A DNA stretch of 64,000 bases. Source: an uncultured Eubacteriales bacterium. GTDB lineage: Bacteria; Bacillota; Clostridia; Oscillospirales; Acutalibacteraceae. Below the pieces are notes generated by a model that worked only from the letters and a program-made list of their open reading frames with translations, was not told where the DNA came from and searched no databases. Made by a program: the position numbers and the translations under genes. How positions within the stretch are numbered: the first letter of the stretch is position 1; the number at the start of each line of letters is the position of its first letter. Below, piece by piece: positions 50,158-57,577 of this stretch. Location: positions 180,475 through 244,474 of the forward strand of contig CATONX010000001.1 of NCBI GenBank assembly GCA_951801675.1, read 5' to 3'.

Positions 50158-50750
50158 TGCATCTTTCCCCCAGTCACCGCTTCGGCCCCTGCCGCAAGCG
50201 CCTTCAGATTCATAGAAAGGAACCGCTCGGGCAGCTTTTCCCGGATGGTATCCTCGATTTGCTTGAGCGTCATGGGAAGGACGCCTGCTTTCGCCGCCGC
50301 CCCAAGCAGCGCCACGTTTAACACCTTTGCCGACCCGCACTGGCGGCAGACTTCTTCGCCGTCCACCAAAATGAGCCGATTCACCCGTTCCTTTAAGAAG
50401 GCGAGCATCCCCTGTGCGTCGTAAGAGCACCCGGAAAGGGACGCCGTCACCGGCTGCACCGCCTTGGTGCTCACCACCATTGCGCCGCCCTCCTTGAGAT
50501 AGGGAAGGCACCGCACCGCCTCCGCCGGCTCAAACCCGATGACCACATCCGCCGTCCCCTTGGGAATCAGAGGCGAAAAGGCGTCCTCTCCGATGCGAAC
50601 ATGGCTGACCACGCAGCCGCCCCGCTGGGCCATACCGATGGTTTCCGCCGTGTGGGCTGAAAGCCCTTCCTTCATAGCGGCTTGGGCGATGATCTTAGAG
50701 GCGAGGACGGTTCCCTGCCCGCCTACGCCTGCCAGCATGCAGTTTTTCAT
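50154..50750 (-). CDS. iorB: Indolepyruvate:ferredoxin oxidoreductase, beta subunit
   Basis: 198 residues, the gamma-type domain of 2-oxoacid oxidoreductases: CMLAGVGGQGTVLASKIIAQ at the start, TIGMAQRGGCVVSHVRIG and ALLGAAAKAG. It works with IorA to convert aryl pyruvates to aryl-acetyl-CoA, reducing ferredoxin. ATG overlaps the iorA stop (ATGA), and the 3' end overlaps paaK. Confidence 0.94.
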   Translation of the reverse strand: MKNCMLAGVGGQGTVLASKIIAQAAMKEGLSAHTAETIGMAQRGGCVVSHVRIGEDAFSPLIPKGTADVVIGFEPAEAVRCLPYLKEGGAMVVSTKAVQPVTASLSGCSYDAQGMLAFLKERVNRLILVDGEEVCRQCGSAKVLNVALLGAAAKAGVLPMTLKQIEDTIREKLPERFLSMNLKALAAGAEAVTGGKMQ

Positions 50751-52537
50751 TTTGCTTCCCCTCCAATCGCCCCGAAGGGACAAACCTGGGCGCAAACGCT
50801 GCACCCGTAGCACATGGACGGCTCGATCTTCACCTTGTTGTTTTCCAGCACCATCGCCGGGCATCCCAGCTCCCGGATACACCGCTTGCAGCCGGTGCAT
50901 TTTTCAGCGTCCACCGCATAGGTGGGTCCCGGCTTTGTCACCGCAATGCAGGGAGACTCGAAGATAACCGCCGACACGCCCTTGACCGCCGCCGCTTCCT
51001 TGACCGCCGCGACCGCCGCTTTCAGGTCCAACGGGTCGGCCTTGGCCACATGCCCGACGCCGATCGCCCCCAGCACTCCCGCAATGTCCACCTTCTGGGA
51101 AATTTCGCCCATCATGGTCTTGCCGGTGCCCGGATGGGGCTGATGCCCGGTCATGGCTGTGGTGGCGTTATCCAGCACAATCAGAACAATGTCGGTTTCG
51201 TTATAAACGGCGTTAATCACGCCGGGAATCCCCGTGTGAAAGAAGGTGGAGTCTCCGATAAAGGCGAAGTTCACCGCGTCCGGCTCGATTCGGTGAAGCC
51301 CCTGGGCCACCGTTACTCCCGCCCCCATACAAAGGCAGGTGTCCACCATGTCGAGAGGGCTGGCGTTTCCCAAGGTGTAGCAGCCGATGTCCCCGGAAAA
51401 GACCGCCTTTTTCCCCTTCATCGCCGCCTTCACCGCGTAGAAGGACGCCCTATGGGGACATCCCGCACAGAGAACCGGCGGACGAACCGGCAGAGAGGGA
51501 AGAGGCGCTTGCTTTGATTCCTCCTGCAAAAGCCCCAGGAAGGAACGAATGGCTGCGTTTGCACTTTCGGTGGAATTCTCCCCAGCGTTTTGGGTATGCC
51601 CGGTGAGCTTTCCCATTATCTTCACCGGCAGATGGTGCTTGCCGCACAGGTAGACAAGCTCCCGTTCGATCACCGGGTCGAGCTCTTCGAGTACCAGCAC
51701 TTCATCGAGCCCCTCCAGGAAGGAGAGGGCCAGCCGTTCCGGAAAGGGATGGGGCGTCGCCACTTTAAAGAATTTCGGACATTCGCCCATCTGCGCCAGG
51801 GCTTCCTTCGCATAAGCTGCGCTCACGCCGCCCGCAGCGATGCCCTTTTTGCCGCCGCCCGTCACTTCGTTGAACCGGTAAGAAGAAAAGTCCTCCCCCA
51901 GCACCGGCTGGCGCGCCTCCACTTTTTTGTGGTTTTGATAGGTAAGCCGCGGGAAGATGACCCACTTGGAATCCTTGAGAAACCCTTCCGGCGTGATTTT
52001 TTTGCGGCTTTGGTCCATCTCGATGGACGCGCATCCGTGACACACCCGGGTGGTGGGCCGCAGAAGCACCGGGGTCTGGTATTTTTCCGAGTAATCGAAA
52101 GCGTCCCCGATCATTTCAAACGCTTCCTCCGGGGAAACAGGATCAAAGACCGGAAGCTTGGAAAACCGGGCGAAATGCCGGGTATCCTGCTCGGTTTGGG
52201 AAGAGATGGGGCCCGGATCGTCGGCCACCACGATGACCATGCCGCCCTTGACGCCGATGTAGGCAAGGCTCATCAGCGGGTCGGAGGCCACGTTGAGCCC
52301 CACCTGCTTCATCGTCACCATGGCCCTGGCGCCTGCATAAGCCGCCCCGGCCGCCGCTTCCATCGCCGCCTTTTCGTTGACCGACCATTCCACATACACG
52401 TCGCCCGGGTTGTGCTTGGCCACCGTTTCCAGAATCTCGGTGGACGGGGTTCCCGGATACCCGCACACGAACCCCACACCGGCGCGCAGCGCGCCCAGGC
52501 CGATGGCTTCGTTGCCCATTACCAGCTGTTTCGCCAC
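50747..52537 (-). CDS. iorA: Indolepyruvate:ferredoxin oxidoreductase, alpha subunit
   Basis: 596 residues. The N-terminal pyrimidine-binding domain (GYPGTPSTEILETVA) and central TPP-binding domain (GDIGCYTLGNASPLD, GDSTFFHTG, DNATTAMTGHQ) are followed by a C-terminal 2[4Fe-4S] ferredoxin domain with CTGCKRC and CYGCSVCAQVCP. The first cluster motif has RELGCP after it, an 8Fe arrangement typical of IorA. Start is GTG at 52537 with AGGGAGG upstream. Expression is probably set by the T-box leader just before it. Confidence 0.95.
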   Translation of the reverse strand: MAKQLVMGNEAIGLGALRAGVGFVCGYPGTPSTEILETVAKHNPGDVYVEWSVNEKAAMEAAAGAAYAGARAMVTMKQVGLNVASDPLMSLAYIGVKGGMVIVVADDPGPISSQTEQDTRHFARFSKLPVFDPVSPEEAFEMIGDAFDYSEKYQTPVLLRPTTRVCHGCASIEMDQSRKKITPEGFLKDSKWVIFPRLTYQNHKKVEARQPVLGEDFSSYRFNEVTGGGKKGIAAGGVSAAYAKEALAQMGECPKFFKVATPHPFPERLALSFLEGLDEVLVLEELDPVIERELVYLCGKHHLPVKIMGKLTGHTQNAGENSTESANAAIRSFLGLLQEESKQAPLPSLPVRPPVLCAGCPHRASFYAVKAAMKGKKAVFSGDIGCYTLGNASPLDMVDTCLCMGAGVTVAQGLHRIEPDAVNFAFIGDSTFFHTGIPGVINAVYNETDIVLIVLDNATTAMTGHQPHPGTGKTMMGEISQKVDIAGVLGAIGVGHVAKADPLDLKAAVAAVKEAAAVKGVSAVIFESPCIAVTKPGPTYAVDAEKCTGCKRCIRELGCPAMVLENNKVKIEPSMCYGCSVCAQVCPFGAIGGEAK

Positions 52538-52561
52538 TTAAAAGACCTCCCTTTTCGTAAG

Positions 52562-52851
52562 AAAAAGCGCCTGCCCTTGTAAGCCAAAAGCCCAAGGACA
52601 GGCGCGAAACCTGTAAAGATGCCACCTTGTTTTGCCTTTCCCAAAGGGAAAGACCATGCTTAAAAGCGGGATGCCAGCACATCCCTCATCCATAACGCCG
52701 ATGCTGCGTCGCCGGTTACTGGCCGCGAAACGGCCCTGTTCGCCGCGCCCTCCGGAGCCCATTTGTCTGCCTCGTATCCGCCGGCATCCCAGCCCCGCCG
52801 GCTCTCTGTGCGACCGTTTTGCAGTTTTACCTCTCCATCATAGGTTTGTTC
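52562..52851 (-). promoter_or_regulatory. T-box riboswitch leader, probably tRNA-Trp specific
   Basis: Read on the minus strand. Near the 5' end GATGGAGAGGTA forms the base of stem I with CTCC (52758-52755 region) on the 3' side. CAGAGAGCCGGC, loop, GCCGGC is the distal stem I arm. The triplet UGG (52761-52759) sits in the specifier position. AAGGTGGCA (52628-52620) is the T-box; its UGGC would pair with the GCCA end of a tRNA with discriminator G, as in tRNA-Trp. A terminator (GCGCCTGTCCTTG with CAAGGGCAGGCGC, then TTTTTC) ends the leader 25 bases before iorA. Fold inferred by eye. Confidence 0.75.
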
Positions 52852-52857
52852 TTACAA

Positions 52858-52886
52858 AGTATAACACCCTTCGCCCAAATTTGCAA
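52858..52886 (-). promoter_or_regulatory. Promoter of the T-box/iorAB operon
   Basis: Minus strand: -35 TTGCAA (52886-52881), 17-base spacer, -10 TATACT (52863-52858). Confidence 0.8.
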
Positions 52887-53040
52887 CCGGCACAAACCGC
52901 CAAAAGCGCAGAAAACAGACGCCATGGAACGGCAGTGTGATTCTATAACGGAAGGGACGGATCATTCGCTCTTTGCAGCCATGCCAGAAAATCAGAATAG
53001 AGAACAAATAACGATCAAAGCGGGAAAAGACGAAAAAACA

Positions 53041-53082
53041 GCACCCCAGAAAACCTTGTAAAACTAAGGTTTTCTGGGGTGC
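53041..53082. repeat. Perfect 17-bp inverted repeat left of the integrated element
   Basis: GCACCCCAGAAAACCTT (53041-53057) and its exact complement (53066-53082), loop GTAAAACT. It may be a terminator for the tRNA transcript that once ended here; no T run is present on the plus strand. The rest of 52887-53188 shows no gene. Confidence 0.7.
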
Positions 53083-53188
53083 TGTCTGGGTTTATGCTAC
53101 AAAAAGGATATCCAGCCCCAAACGTGAGAACAAAAAGCAAAAGAAAAAGCTGAACCCAGAACGCGATACGCGTCCAGGCTCAGCCTGG

Positions 53189-53212
53189 TGGTGCGAGAGA
53201 CGGGACTTGAAA
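53189..53212 (-). other. Attachment site: tRNA 3'-end fragment
   Basis: On the minus strand TTCAAGTCCCGTCTCTCGCA followed by CCA is the T-arm and acceptor end of a tRNA including CCA. No tRNA body adjoins it: upstream on that strand lies the integrase gene. This is what remains at one end of an element inserted into a tRNA gene; the full tRNA should sit at the other end, outside the window. The small hairpin CCAGGC-TCA-GCCTGG follows immediately (53174-53188). Confidence 0.7.
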
Positions 53213-53351
53213 GCGGAAAAGCACATTTTGACAAGATGCCAAAACCAAAAGAATCTAGCATTTAAGCGGGTTTCATACGATTTGATAGGATTTAAGGCTG
53301 GTTTAAAAAACGGGTGTTTTTGAAACAATAACGACCAAATAACGACCAAGA

Positions 53352-54539
53352 TCATCCTGGCAGCTTACGGATCAGAGCGTTTGCCAGTGTTTCGGATGCT
53401 GCCTTGTCGGCGCTCTGCAACTGGTGGGCGTAGATATTTAGAGTGGTACTGGTCTGCGAGTGTCCAAGACGGGATGATACAGTCCGTACATCCGCGCCCG
53501 ATCCAATCAACAGAGTAGCGTTGGTATGCCGCAAACTATGCAGCGATACCCGCCGCATTCCGTGGCGGTCAAGAAATTTTTGTAGCATCTGGTAGGGGGT
53601 GTTTGGGTGCATTGGCTTGCCATCCCATTGGCAAAAAAGACGCGGGTGATCCACCCATTCAGTATTCCACACATCGCCAAGACGCAAACGGCGCTCTCCC
53701 TGCCACCTCCGATATTGCCGCAACAGTGCGGCGAGTTCCGCGGGTATTGTAATCGTTCGCTTAGATTTCTCGGTTTTTGTCGTGTCCGTATAGATGCCTC
53801 GCCCGGCAGCGTATTGAGATGTACGCCGTATCGTGATAGTGCAATTATCAAAATCAATATCAGTCCACTCTAGTCCAAGGAGTTCGCCGCGCCGCATCCC
53901 TGTCAGGATGAGCAGCGAGAAAATAACCTGCGTCTCGACCGGCTCGTCCTGCAAACATCGCATAAATCGAACGGCTTCCGCCTCGTCGAGACAATCAATC
54001 TCATGCGCCTCGACTTTGGGAGCATCCACACGCTTGCACGGGTTGTCTTGGATCAACTGCCACTTAACTGCCCGATCCATCACCGACGAGATAAACGTAT
54101 GATAATGCTTGATCGTTTTAGGAGACAGCCCGCCGCCGGTGCGCATGTTGACGCCGGGCTCGGCCAATTGCCGATAAAACTCCAAAAGGTGGTGAGGTTG
54201 CAACCGATCCAGCCGTATATGACCGATAGCTGTATAGGTTCGCTCCGCGAGCTCCTTATATCGGTAATAGGTACGATCCCGCAAGTGCTCCTTGCCGTAG
54301 TCATCAAACCATTTTTCCGCAAAATCCTTAAACTTGATATTGCCATCTAAGTGGTGCCAAGCCTTAACATTTTCCTCGAAAAGCACCTTCTGTCTTTCCA
54401 GTTCCCTTGCAATTTGTTTTTCGGACATACCCGGTGATGGGCGCCAGGTCATAGACCGCATAATCTGTTTCCCGGCCGCGTCGTAGCCTGCGGACGCCCG
54501 GATTCGGTATGCATTTCCTCTTTTTTGCACGGTCGCCAT
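53352..54539 (-). CDS. int: Tyrosine-type site-specific integrase
   Basis: 395 residues. An N-terminal AP2-like arm-binding part (GNAYRIRASAGYDAAGKQ) is followed by a SAM-like core-binding domain and the catalytic domain with R in LTGMRRGELLGLEW, the H..R box in SLHSLRHTNATLL, the second His in SSRLGHSQTSTTLNIY and the Tyr nucleophile in that block. All key residues are present. It lies next to the tRNA fragment and marks the left end of the element. ATG at 54539 follows AAAGGGCGG. Confidence 0.95.
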   Translation of the reverse strand: MATVQKRGNAYRIRASAGYDAAGKQIMRSMTWRPSPGMSEKQIARELERQKVLFEENVKAWHHLDGNIKFKDFAEKWFDDYGKEHLRDRTYYRYKELAERTYTAIGHIRLDRLQPHHLLEFYRQLAEPGVNMRTGGGLSPKTIKHYHTFISSVMDRAVKWQLIQDNPCKRVDAPKVEAHEIDCLDEAEAVRFMRCLQDEPVETQVIFSLLILTGMRRGELLGLEWTDIDFDNCTITIRRTSQYAAGRGIYTDTTKTEKSKRTITIPAELAALLRQYRRWQGERRLRLGDVWNTEWVDHPRLFCQWDGKPMHPNTPYQMLQKFLDRHGMRRVSLHSLRHTNATLLIGSGADVRTVSSRLGHSQTSTTLNIYAHQLQSADKAASETLANALIRKLPG

Positions 54540-54561
54540 TATATAATCCGCCCTTTCGCGC

Positions 54562-54590
54562 TTGTGAAAATGGACGGTTTGTGATACAAT
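54562..54590 (+). promoter_or_regulatory. Promoter of the candidate small RNA
   Basis: -35 TTGTGA (54562-54567), 17-base spacer, -10 TACAAT (54585-54590), pointing right, away from the integrase gene. Confidence 0.6.
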
Positions 54591-54596
54591 CAAAAC

Positions 54597-54668
54597 GCGA
54601 GTAATTGCATCACTGGCCGTCCGGTCGGTGGCCGCTCTCTGGTGCGCCAACACCAGGGGGCGGTTTTT
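54597..54668 (+). ncRNA. Candidate small RNA between int and hicB
   Basis: About 72 bases from the predicted start to a T run. It holds a GGCC-rich first hairpin and a second, terminator-like hairpin: CCGC...CTGGTG, loop CGCCAA, CACCAG...GCGG, then TTTTT. It contains no convincing frame, and both neighbours are transcribed from the other strand, so no mRNA explains the promoter and terminator pair. It is antisense to nothing but the int 5' leader region. Confidence 0.5.
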
Positions 54669-54680
54669 ATTTTCGGCAGC

Positions 54681-55103
54681 TTAGCCGACGTGTAGCTGCT
54701 TTTTAAGAGCCTCTTGCAGCACCTGGGAAAAATTGATGTTTTGAGCTAAAGCGGCGTCATTTAACCAAGCAGGGATGCTCAAAGTCTTTTTAACGGACTT
54801 TTCGAAATGCGTCTTGGCATATTCGGCAACATCCACCGTCACCATGTTCACAAATGCCTCGCCCGGCTCGATTTCAAGCTCCTTCGCCACGTCATCCGGA
54901 CTGATTTTGTCCATTGCCGATGCCGCCGGAGCGGCTTCGCCGTCCTGCTTTAACCGATAGAGATACCCGGCAAGGCAATCGACCGCCATACGCAAAGCCT
55001 CGTCCAGTGTTTCGCCGCAGGTCGCCAAGTAATTAAGATCCGGGAAGATGACCGAATAGCCGACTTCTTCACCGAAAAAGCAAGCGGGATATGCAGACAA
55101 CAT
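54681..55103 (-). CDS. hicB: HicB-type antitoxin
   Basis: 140 residues. GYSVIFPDLNYLATCGETLD followed by EALRMAVDCLAGYL is the RNase H-like HicB fold that masks the toxin. The C-terminal part (LSIPAWLNDAALAQNINFSQ and on to VLQEALKK) is an RHH/XRE-like DNA-binding tail for autoregulation. TTGGAGG precedes the ATG. It follows hicA by 36 bases. Confidence 0.92.
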   Translation of the reverse strand: MLSAYPACFFGEEVGYSVIFPDLNYLATCGETLDEALRMAVDCLAGYLYRLKQDGEAAPAASAMDKISPDDVAKELEIEPGEAFVNMVTVDVAEYAKTHFEKSVKKTLSIPAWLNDAALAQNINFSQVLQEALKKQLHVG

Positions 55104-55139
55104 GCTATTACCTCCAATCTATAAGGTGCTGGGGCGGGG

Positions 55140-55328
55140 CTATTTAAGCCCCGCCTGCTTTCGGATGGAATTTTCGGTGCCCTTCGGGATGTCCTTGCCG
55201 TGAAAAGGAATCGTAACCTTTCCGGGCTTTGTGGGATGGGTGTAATGTCTGTGGGAACCTTCCTGGGACTTAAAGACCCAACCATCTGCAAGGATTATCT
55301 TTTCCATTTCCTTTGGTTTTAGCGGCAT
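55140..55328 (-). CDS. hicA: HicA-type mRNA interferase toxin
   Basis: 62 residues with a dsRBD-like fold. GSHRHYTHP contains the catalytic His, preceded by GWVFKSQEG as in the family; KVTIPFHGKDIPKGT and IRKQAGL end it. It cuts mRNA when unbound. AAGGAGGGAA precedes the ATG. The toxin-first order is normal for hicAB. It stabilises the element. Confidence 0.93.
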   Translation of the reverse strand: MPLKPKEMEKIILADGWVFKSQEGSHRHYTHPTKPGKVTIPFHGKDIPKGTENSIRKQAGLK

Positions 55329-55352
55329 TTTGTATTCCCTCCTTGCAGTATT

Positions 55353-55389
55353 ATAATAACATATAATACGTATTAAGTCAATACGTATT
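55353..55389 (-). promoter_or_regulatory. hicAB promoter with twin palindromic operator
   Basis: Minus strand -35 TTGACT (55381-55376), 17-base spacer, -10 TATTAT (55358-55353). AATACGTATT occurs twice (55365-55374 and 55380-55389), 15 bases apart, covering the -35 and spacer. This fits repression by the DNA-binding tail of HicB. Confidence 0.65.
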
Positions 55390-55400
55390 CAAAAAATAAT

Positions 55401-56627
55401 TCATTTATTTTTGTTATTTCTGCGCGCGCAATCCGCGCACAATCCATCCTTTCGCGCCGCTTGGGCGTCCGACAGCAAGCCGCTTTCCAATCGATAAAGC
55501 GAGTCTCTGATATGATAGCAATCCTCAAACAAGTGGTACTTGGTCCCGCCGCCCGTCCAATAATACCGCGTATATGGCGTGATATTGATGTACGGCTCTT
55601 TAGGTTTTGCAGGTATAACGATATCGGGAGTCGATGACGATGCAGGCGGAGCGATGGATGCCGCCGGCGGTGTATATGTAGGCGCGCTACTCGATGACGC
55701 GGCGGACTGCTGCGGCTGCGTGTAATGCGCTTGCGGCTGCTGCACCGTAGATTGAGCACGCCCCGGCGCAAACGTTTGAGCTTGGGAGCTTGTCGCGGGC
55801 GTGTCATTATTTAAGGTTTGTGGCTGTTCCTCCGGCCGCTCGATTACCGGCTCATTTTCCGGGGCGGGGCTTTCCGCTCCCTGGTCTGCAATGGACTCTA
55901 CAATCGAGCTCGACGCCTGGCTAAAATCATCCAAAAGTAATTCGGGCGCCCTCTGTCCAGCCACTACGGACGCAATCAGGCAGGCAAGCCCAAGGCATAC
56001 CGTAATCGTTACCACGGCAACGCCCATAATCTTTGACGCCATTTTCGCACTCTCGCGCCGCAGATGTGCGCGGCGCTGTTGTCGGTATTCCCCAAGCTGC
56101 TGCGTTGCTGATTTGAGGGCGGCGCGGTAGGATACAAGGGCTTGTGATAAGATAATCGCGTCTTTGCGCTCAACGTCGGCCGCCTCGGCAATATCGGAGA
56201 TGGTCGAGGCGCCCATCGCATAAAGCAACGCCAAAGGGGCGCGGATAAAAGCCCCAAATTCGTCCGCCTCTCGCTCCAATCGCCACATGGCTTCCTCGTC
56301 GTCGTCATAGCCGATGAGCACGCGTTCGGAATCCTCCGACATATGCATTTCCAGGTGCCCCAGCTCGTGGCCGATAAGCCTTTGTTCGCATTGCCCGTCA
56401 ATATCGTCGGCCAAAAAGATATAGCACTTACCTTCGTAGCGGCACGAAAAGCTGTCAAAACGGTTGGCATGGGCGGTAAGGCCAAGGTTTTGAATCAGTG
56501 CCGCACCTTTACTGTATGATTTAATTATGCACCCTATTGATTTCGCAATCTTTTTGACGTTTACCGGCATCGCATGGATGCCCTCGCGGTTGATAAATAG
56601 GTCTGCATACTCCCGTACACTATACAT
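55401..56627 (-). CDS. Membrane-anchored ImmA/IrrE-family metallopeptidase with extracytoplasmic tail
   Basis: 408 residues. Residues 1-180 are an ImmA/IrrE domain: RLIGHELGHLEMH holds the Zn-binding HEXXH and EREADEFGAFI the third ligand. A membrane helix (MGVAVVTITVCLGLACLIAS) follows near 200-225. Next come about 130 residues rich in Ser, Pro and Gln. The end (GGTKYHLFEDCYHIRDS, GLCADCARR) has a C-H/CXXC arrangement that may bind metal. ImmA proteases cleave phage or ICE repressors; here the protease would face the cytoplasm and the tail the outside. AGGTGA precedes the ATG. Confidence 0.8.
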   Translation of the reverse strand: MYSVREYADLFINREGIHAMPVNVKKIAKSIGCIIKSYSKGAALIQNLGLTAHANRFDSFSCRYEGKCYIFLADDIDGQCEQRLIGHELGHLEMHMSEDSERVLIGYDDDEEAMWRLEREADEFGAFIRAPLALLYAMGASTISDIAEAADVERKDAIILSQALVSYRAALKSATQQLGEYRQQRRAHLRRESAKMASKIMGVAVVTITVCLGLACLIASVVAGQRAPELLLDDFSQASSSIVESIADQGAESPAPENEPVIERPEEQPQTLNNDTPATSSQAQTFAPGRAQSTVQQPQAHYTQPQQSAASSSSAPTYTPPAASIAPPASSSTPDIVIPAKPKEPYINITPYTRYYWTGGGTKYHLFEDCYHIRDSLYRLESGLLSDAQAARKDGLCADCARRNNKNK

Positions 56628-56729
56628 GTTGTTAGTCACCTGCCAAGGTATTATTTGATAAAATAATACCATAACACGACAAAAACAACCGTGTAAAACT
56701 ATCACAAATGCACAGGGAAATACTGTAAA

Positions 56730-57167
56730 TTAAAATTCCTCGTCCTCGTCGTAGGATTCATCGAGCGCCTCTTTTGTCAGGCGCTCGATTTTTTGTTTTT
56801 TGCTAGGATCGGGAGCGTCAACGAGCGTGACGCCGCCCCCATGCGCTGCAAGTGGCATCTTATTAACATACCTGCCGCCGGACACCAAGTCGTCGGAGTA
56901 ATCAACGAGCCTTTGGCGACCGTCATTATTTAGCGCATCGTAATTGCGAGAAAGTCTTTCCTTCCTAATATCAGGATCTGGTCTTGGTCTATATCCTTTT
57001 ATTTCGTTATTAGTATTCGAGCGCGAAAGCTCATCAAGCCCCTTTTCGATGAGAGAAAGAATTGCTTGAGTTTGGTTTTTCATCCTATTCTTAAATCTGT
57101 AATCTTCGATTTCGTTTAATTGTTCCTCGTCGACTGTGATTGTCACTCGTGGTTTTTGAGTGGGCAT
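56730..57167 (-). CDS. RHH-type DNA-binding protein, probable element regulator
   Basis: 145 residues. PRVTITVDEEQLNEIEDYRF and on to LSLIEKGLDEL fits a ribbon-helix-helix or similar small DNA-binding N-terminus. The middle (RPRPDPDIRKERLSRNYDAL) and the acidic end are unassigned. AAGGAG lies 8 bases before the ATG at 57167. Its 5' region carries four AGTTCATCAC-like sites, probably its own operators. It is divergent from the small RHH gene at 57356. Confidence 0.6.
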   Translation of the reverse strand: MPTQKPRVTITVDEEQLNEIEDYRFKNRMKNQTQAILSLIEKGLDELSRSNTNNEIKGYRPRPDPDIRKERLSRNYDALNNDGRQRLVDYSDDLVSGGRYVNKMPLAAHGGGVTLVDAPDPSKKQKIERLTKEALDESYDEDEEF

Positions 57168-57305
57168 GTTCATCACTCCTTTGTTCTGATTATACATCAG
57201 TTCATCACTTTCGCCAAGAGAAAAACTGTACAAATATGAAGCTTATTATTTGTTTAAAAGTTCATCACTTTTGCACTTGACAGTTCATCACCTGTGAACT
57301 ATAAT
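57168..57305 (+). promoter_or_regulatory. Iterated operator and consensus promoter of the divergent RHH genes
   Basis: GTTCATCAC occurs at 57168, and AGTTCATCAC at 57199, 57259 and 57282. The last copy is the left arm of the palindrome AGTTCA-TCACCTG-TGAACT (57282-57300). That palindrome fills the spacer of a perfect rightward promoter, TTGACA (57277-57282), 17 bases, TATAAT (57300-57305). A repressor bound there would block it. Confidence 0.75.
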
Positions 57306-57355
57306 GATGTCACAAGGTTCAGAACCTAAGAACTTTACCGAAAGGAGAATACACT

Positions 57356-57526
57356 ATGACTAAGATGAAACGCGTGACATTTTCCGTCCCGGAAGGAATG
57401 GCAGAAAAAATACTTATGCTTAGGAAAGACGATAAGTTTATCCATTGCTCTTACTCGGAAATAGTTAGGAGATTACTTGACATCGGCCTTAATGTTCAGA
57501 CTCAAGAAAATAATCAAGCAAGCTAA
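57356..57526 (+). CDS. Small RHH (Arc/CopG-like) protein
   Basis: 56 residues. KMKRVTFSVPEGMAEKILML gives the strand and first helix, SYSEIVRRLLDIGL the second helix of an RHH fold. AAAGGAGAATACACT precedes the ATG. It is driven by the consensus promoter with the palindromic operator and is the first rightward gene of the element, so an early control role is likely. Confidence 0.65.
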   Translation: MTKMKRVTFSVPEGMAEKILMLRKDDKFIHCSYSEIVRRLLDIGLNVQTQENNQAS

Positions 57527-57557
57527 AAAGAAAACCCGCCCCAAAGCGGGGCGGGTG
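57527..57557 (-). terminator. Intrinsic terminator of the SHOCT protein gene
   Basis: Minus strand: ACCCGCCCCG, loop CTTT, GGGGCGGGTTTTCTTTTT. Confidence 0.85.
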
Positions 57558-57577
57558 AGGAGGGGCAACTTAGAGGG

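Noticed and set aside
53041..53082. Insertion sequence or transposon end
   Set aside because: The 17-bp arms are only 8 bases apart, there is no transposase and no target duplication; a terminator or tRNA-linked hairpin is more likely.
53092..53355. 87-codon frame downstream of the integrase
   Set aside because: It runs through the tRNA fragment and att hairpins and has no ribosome binding site.
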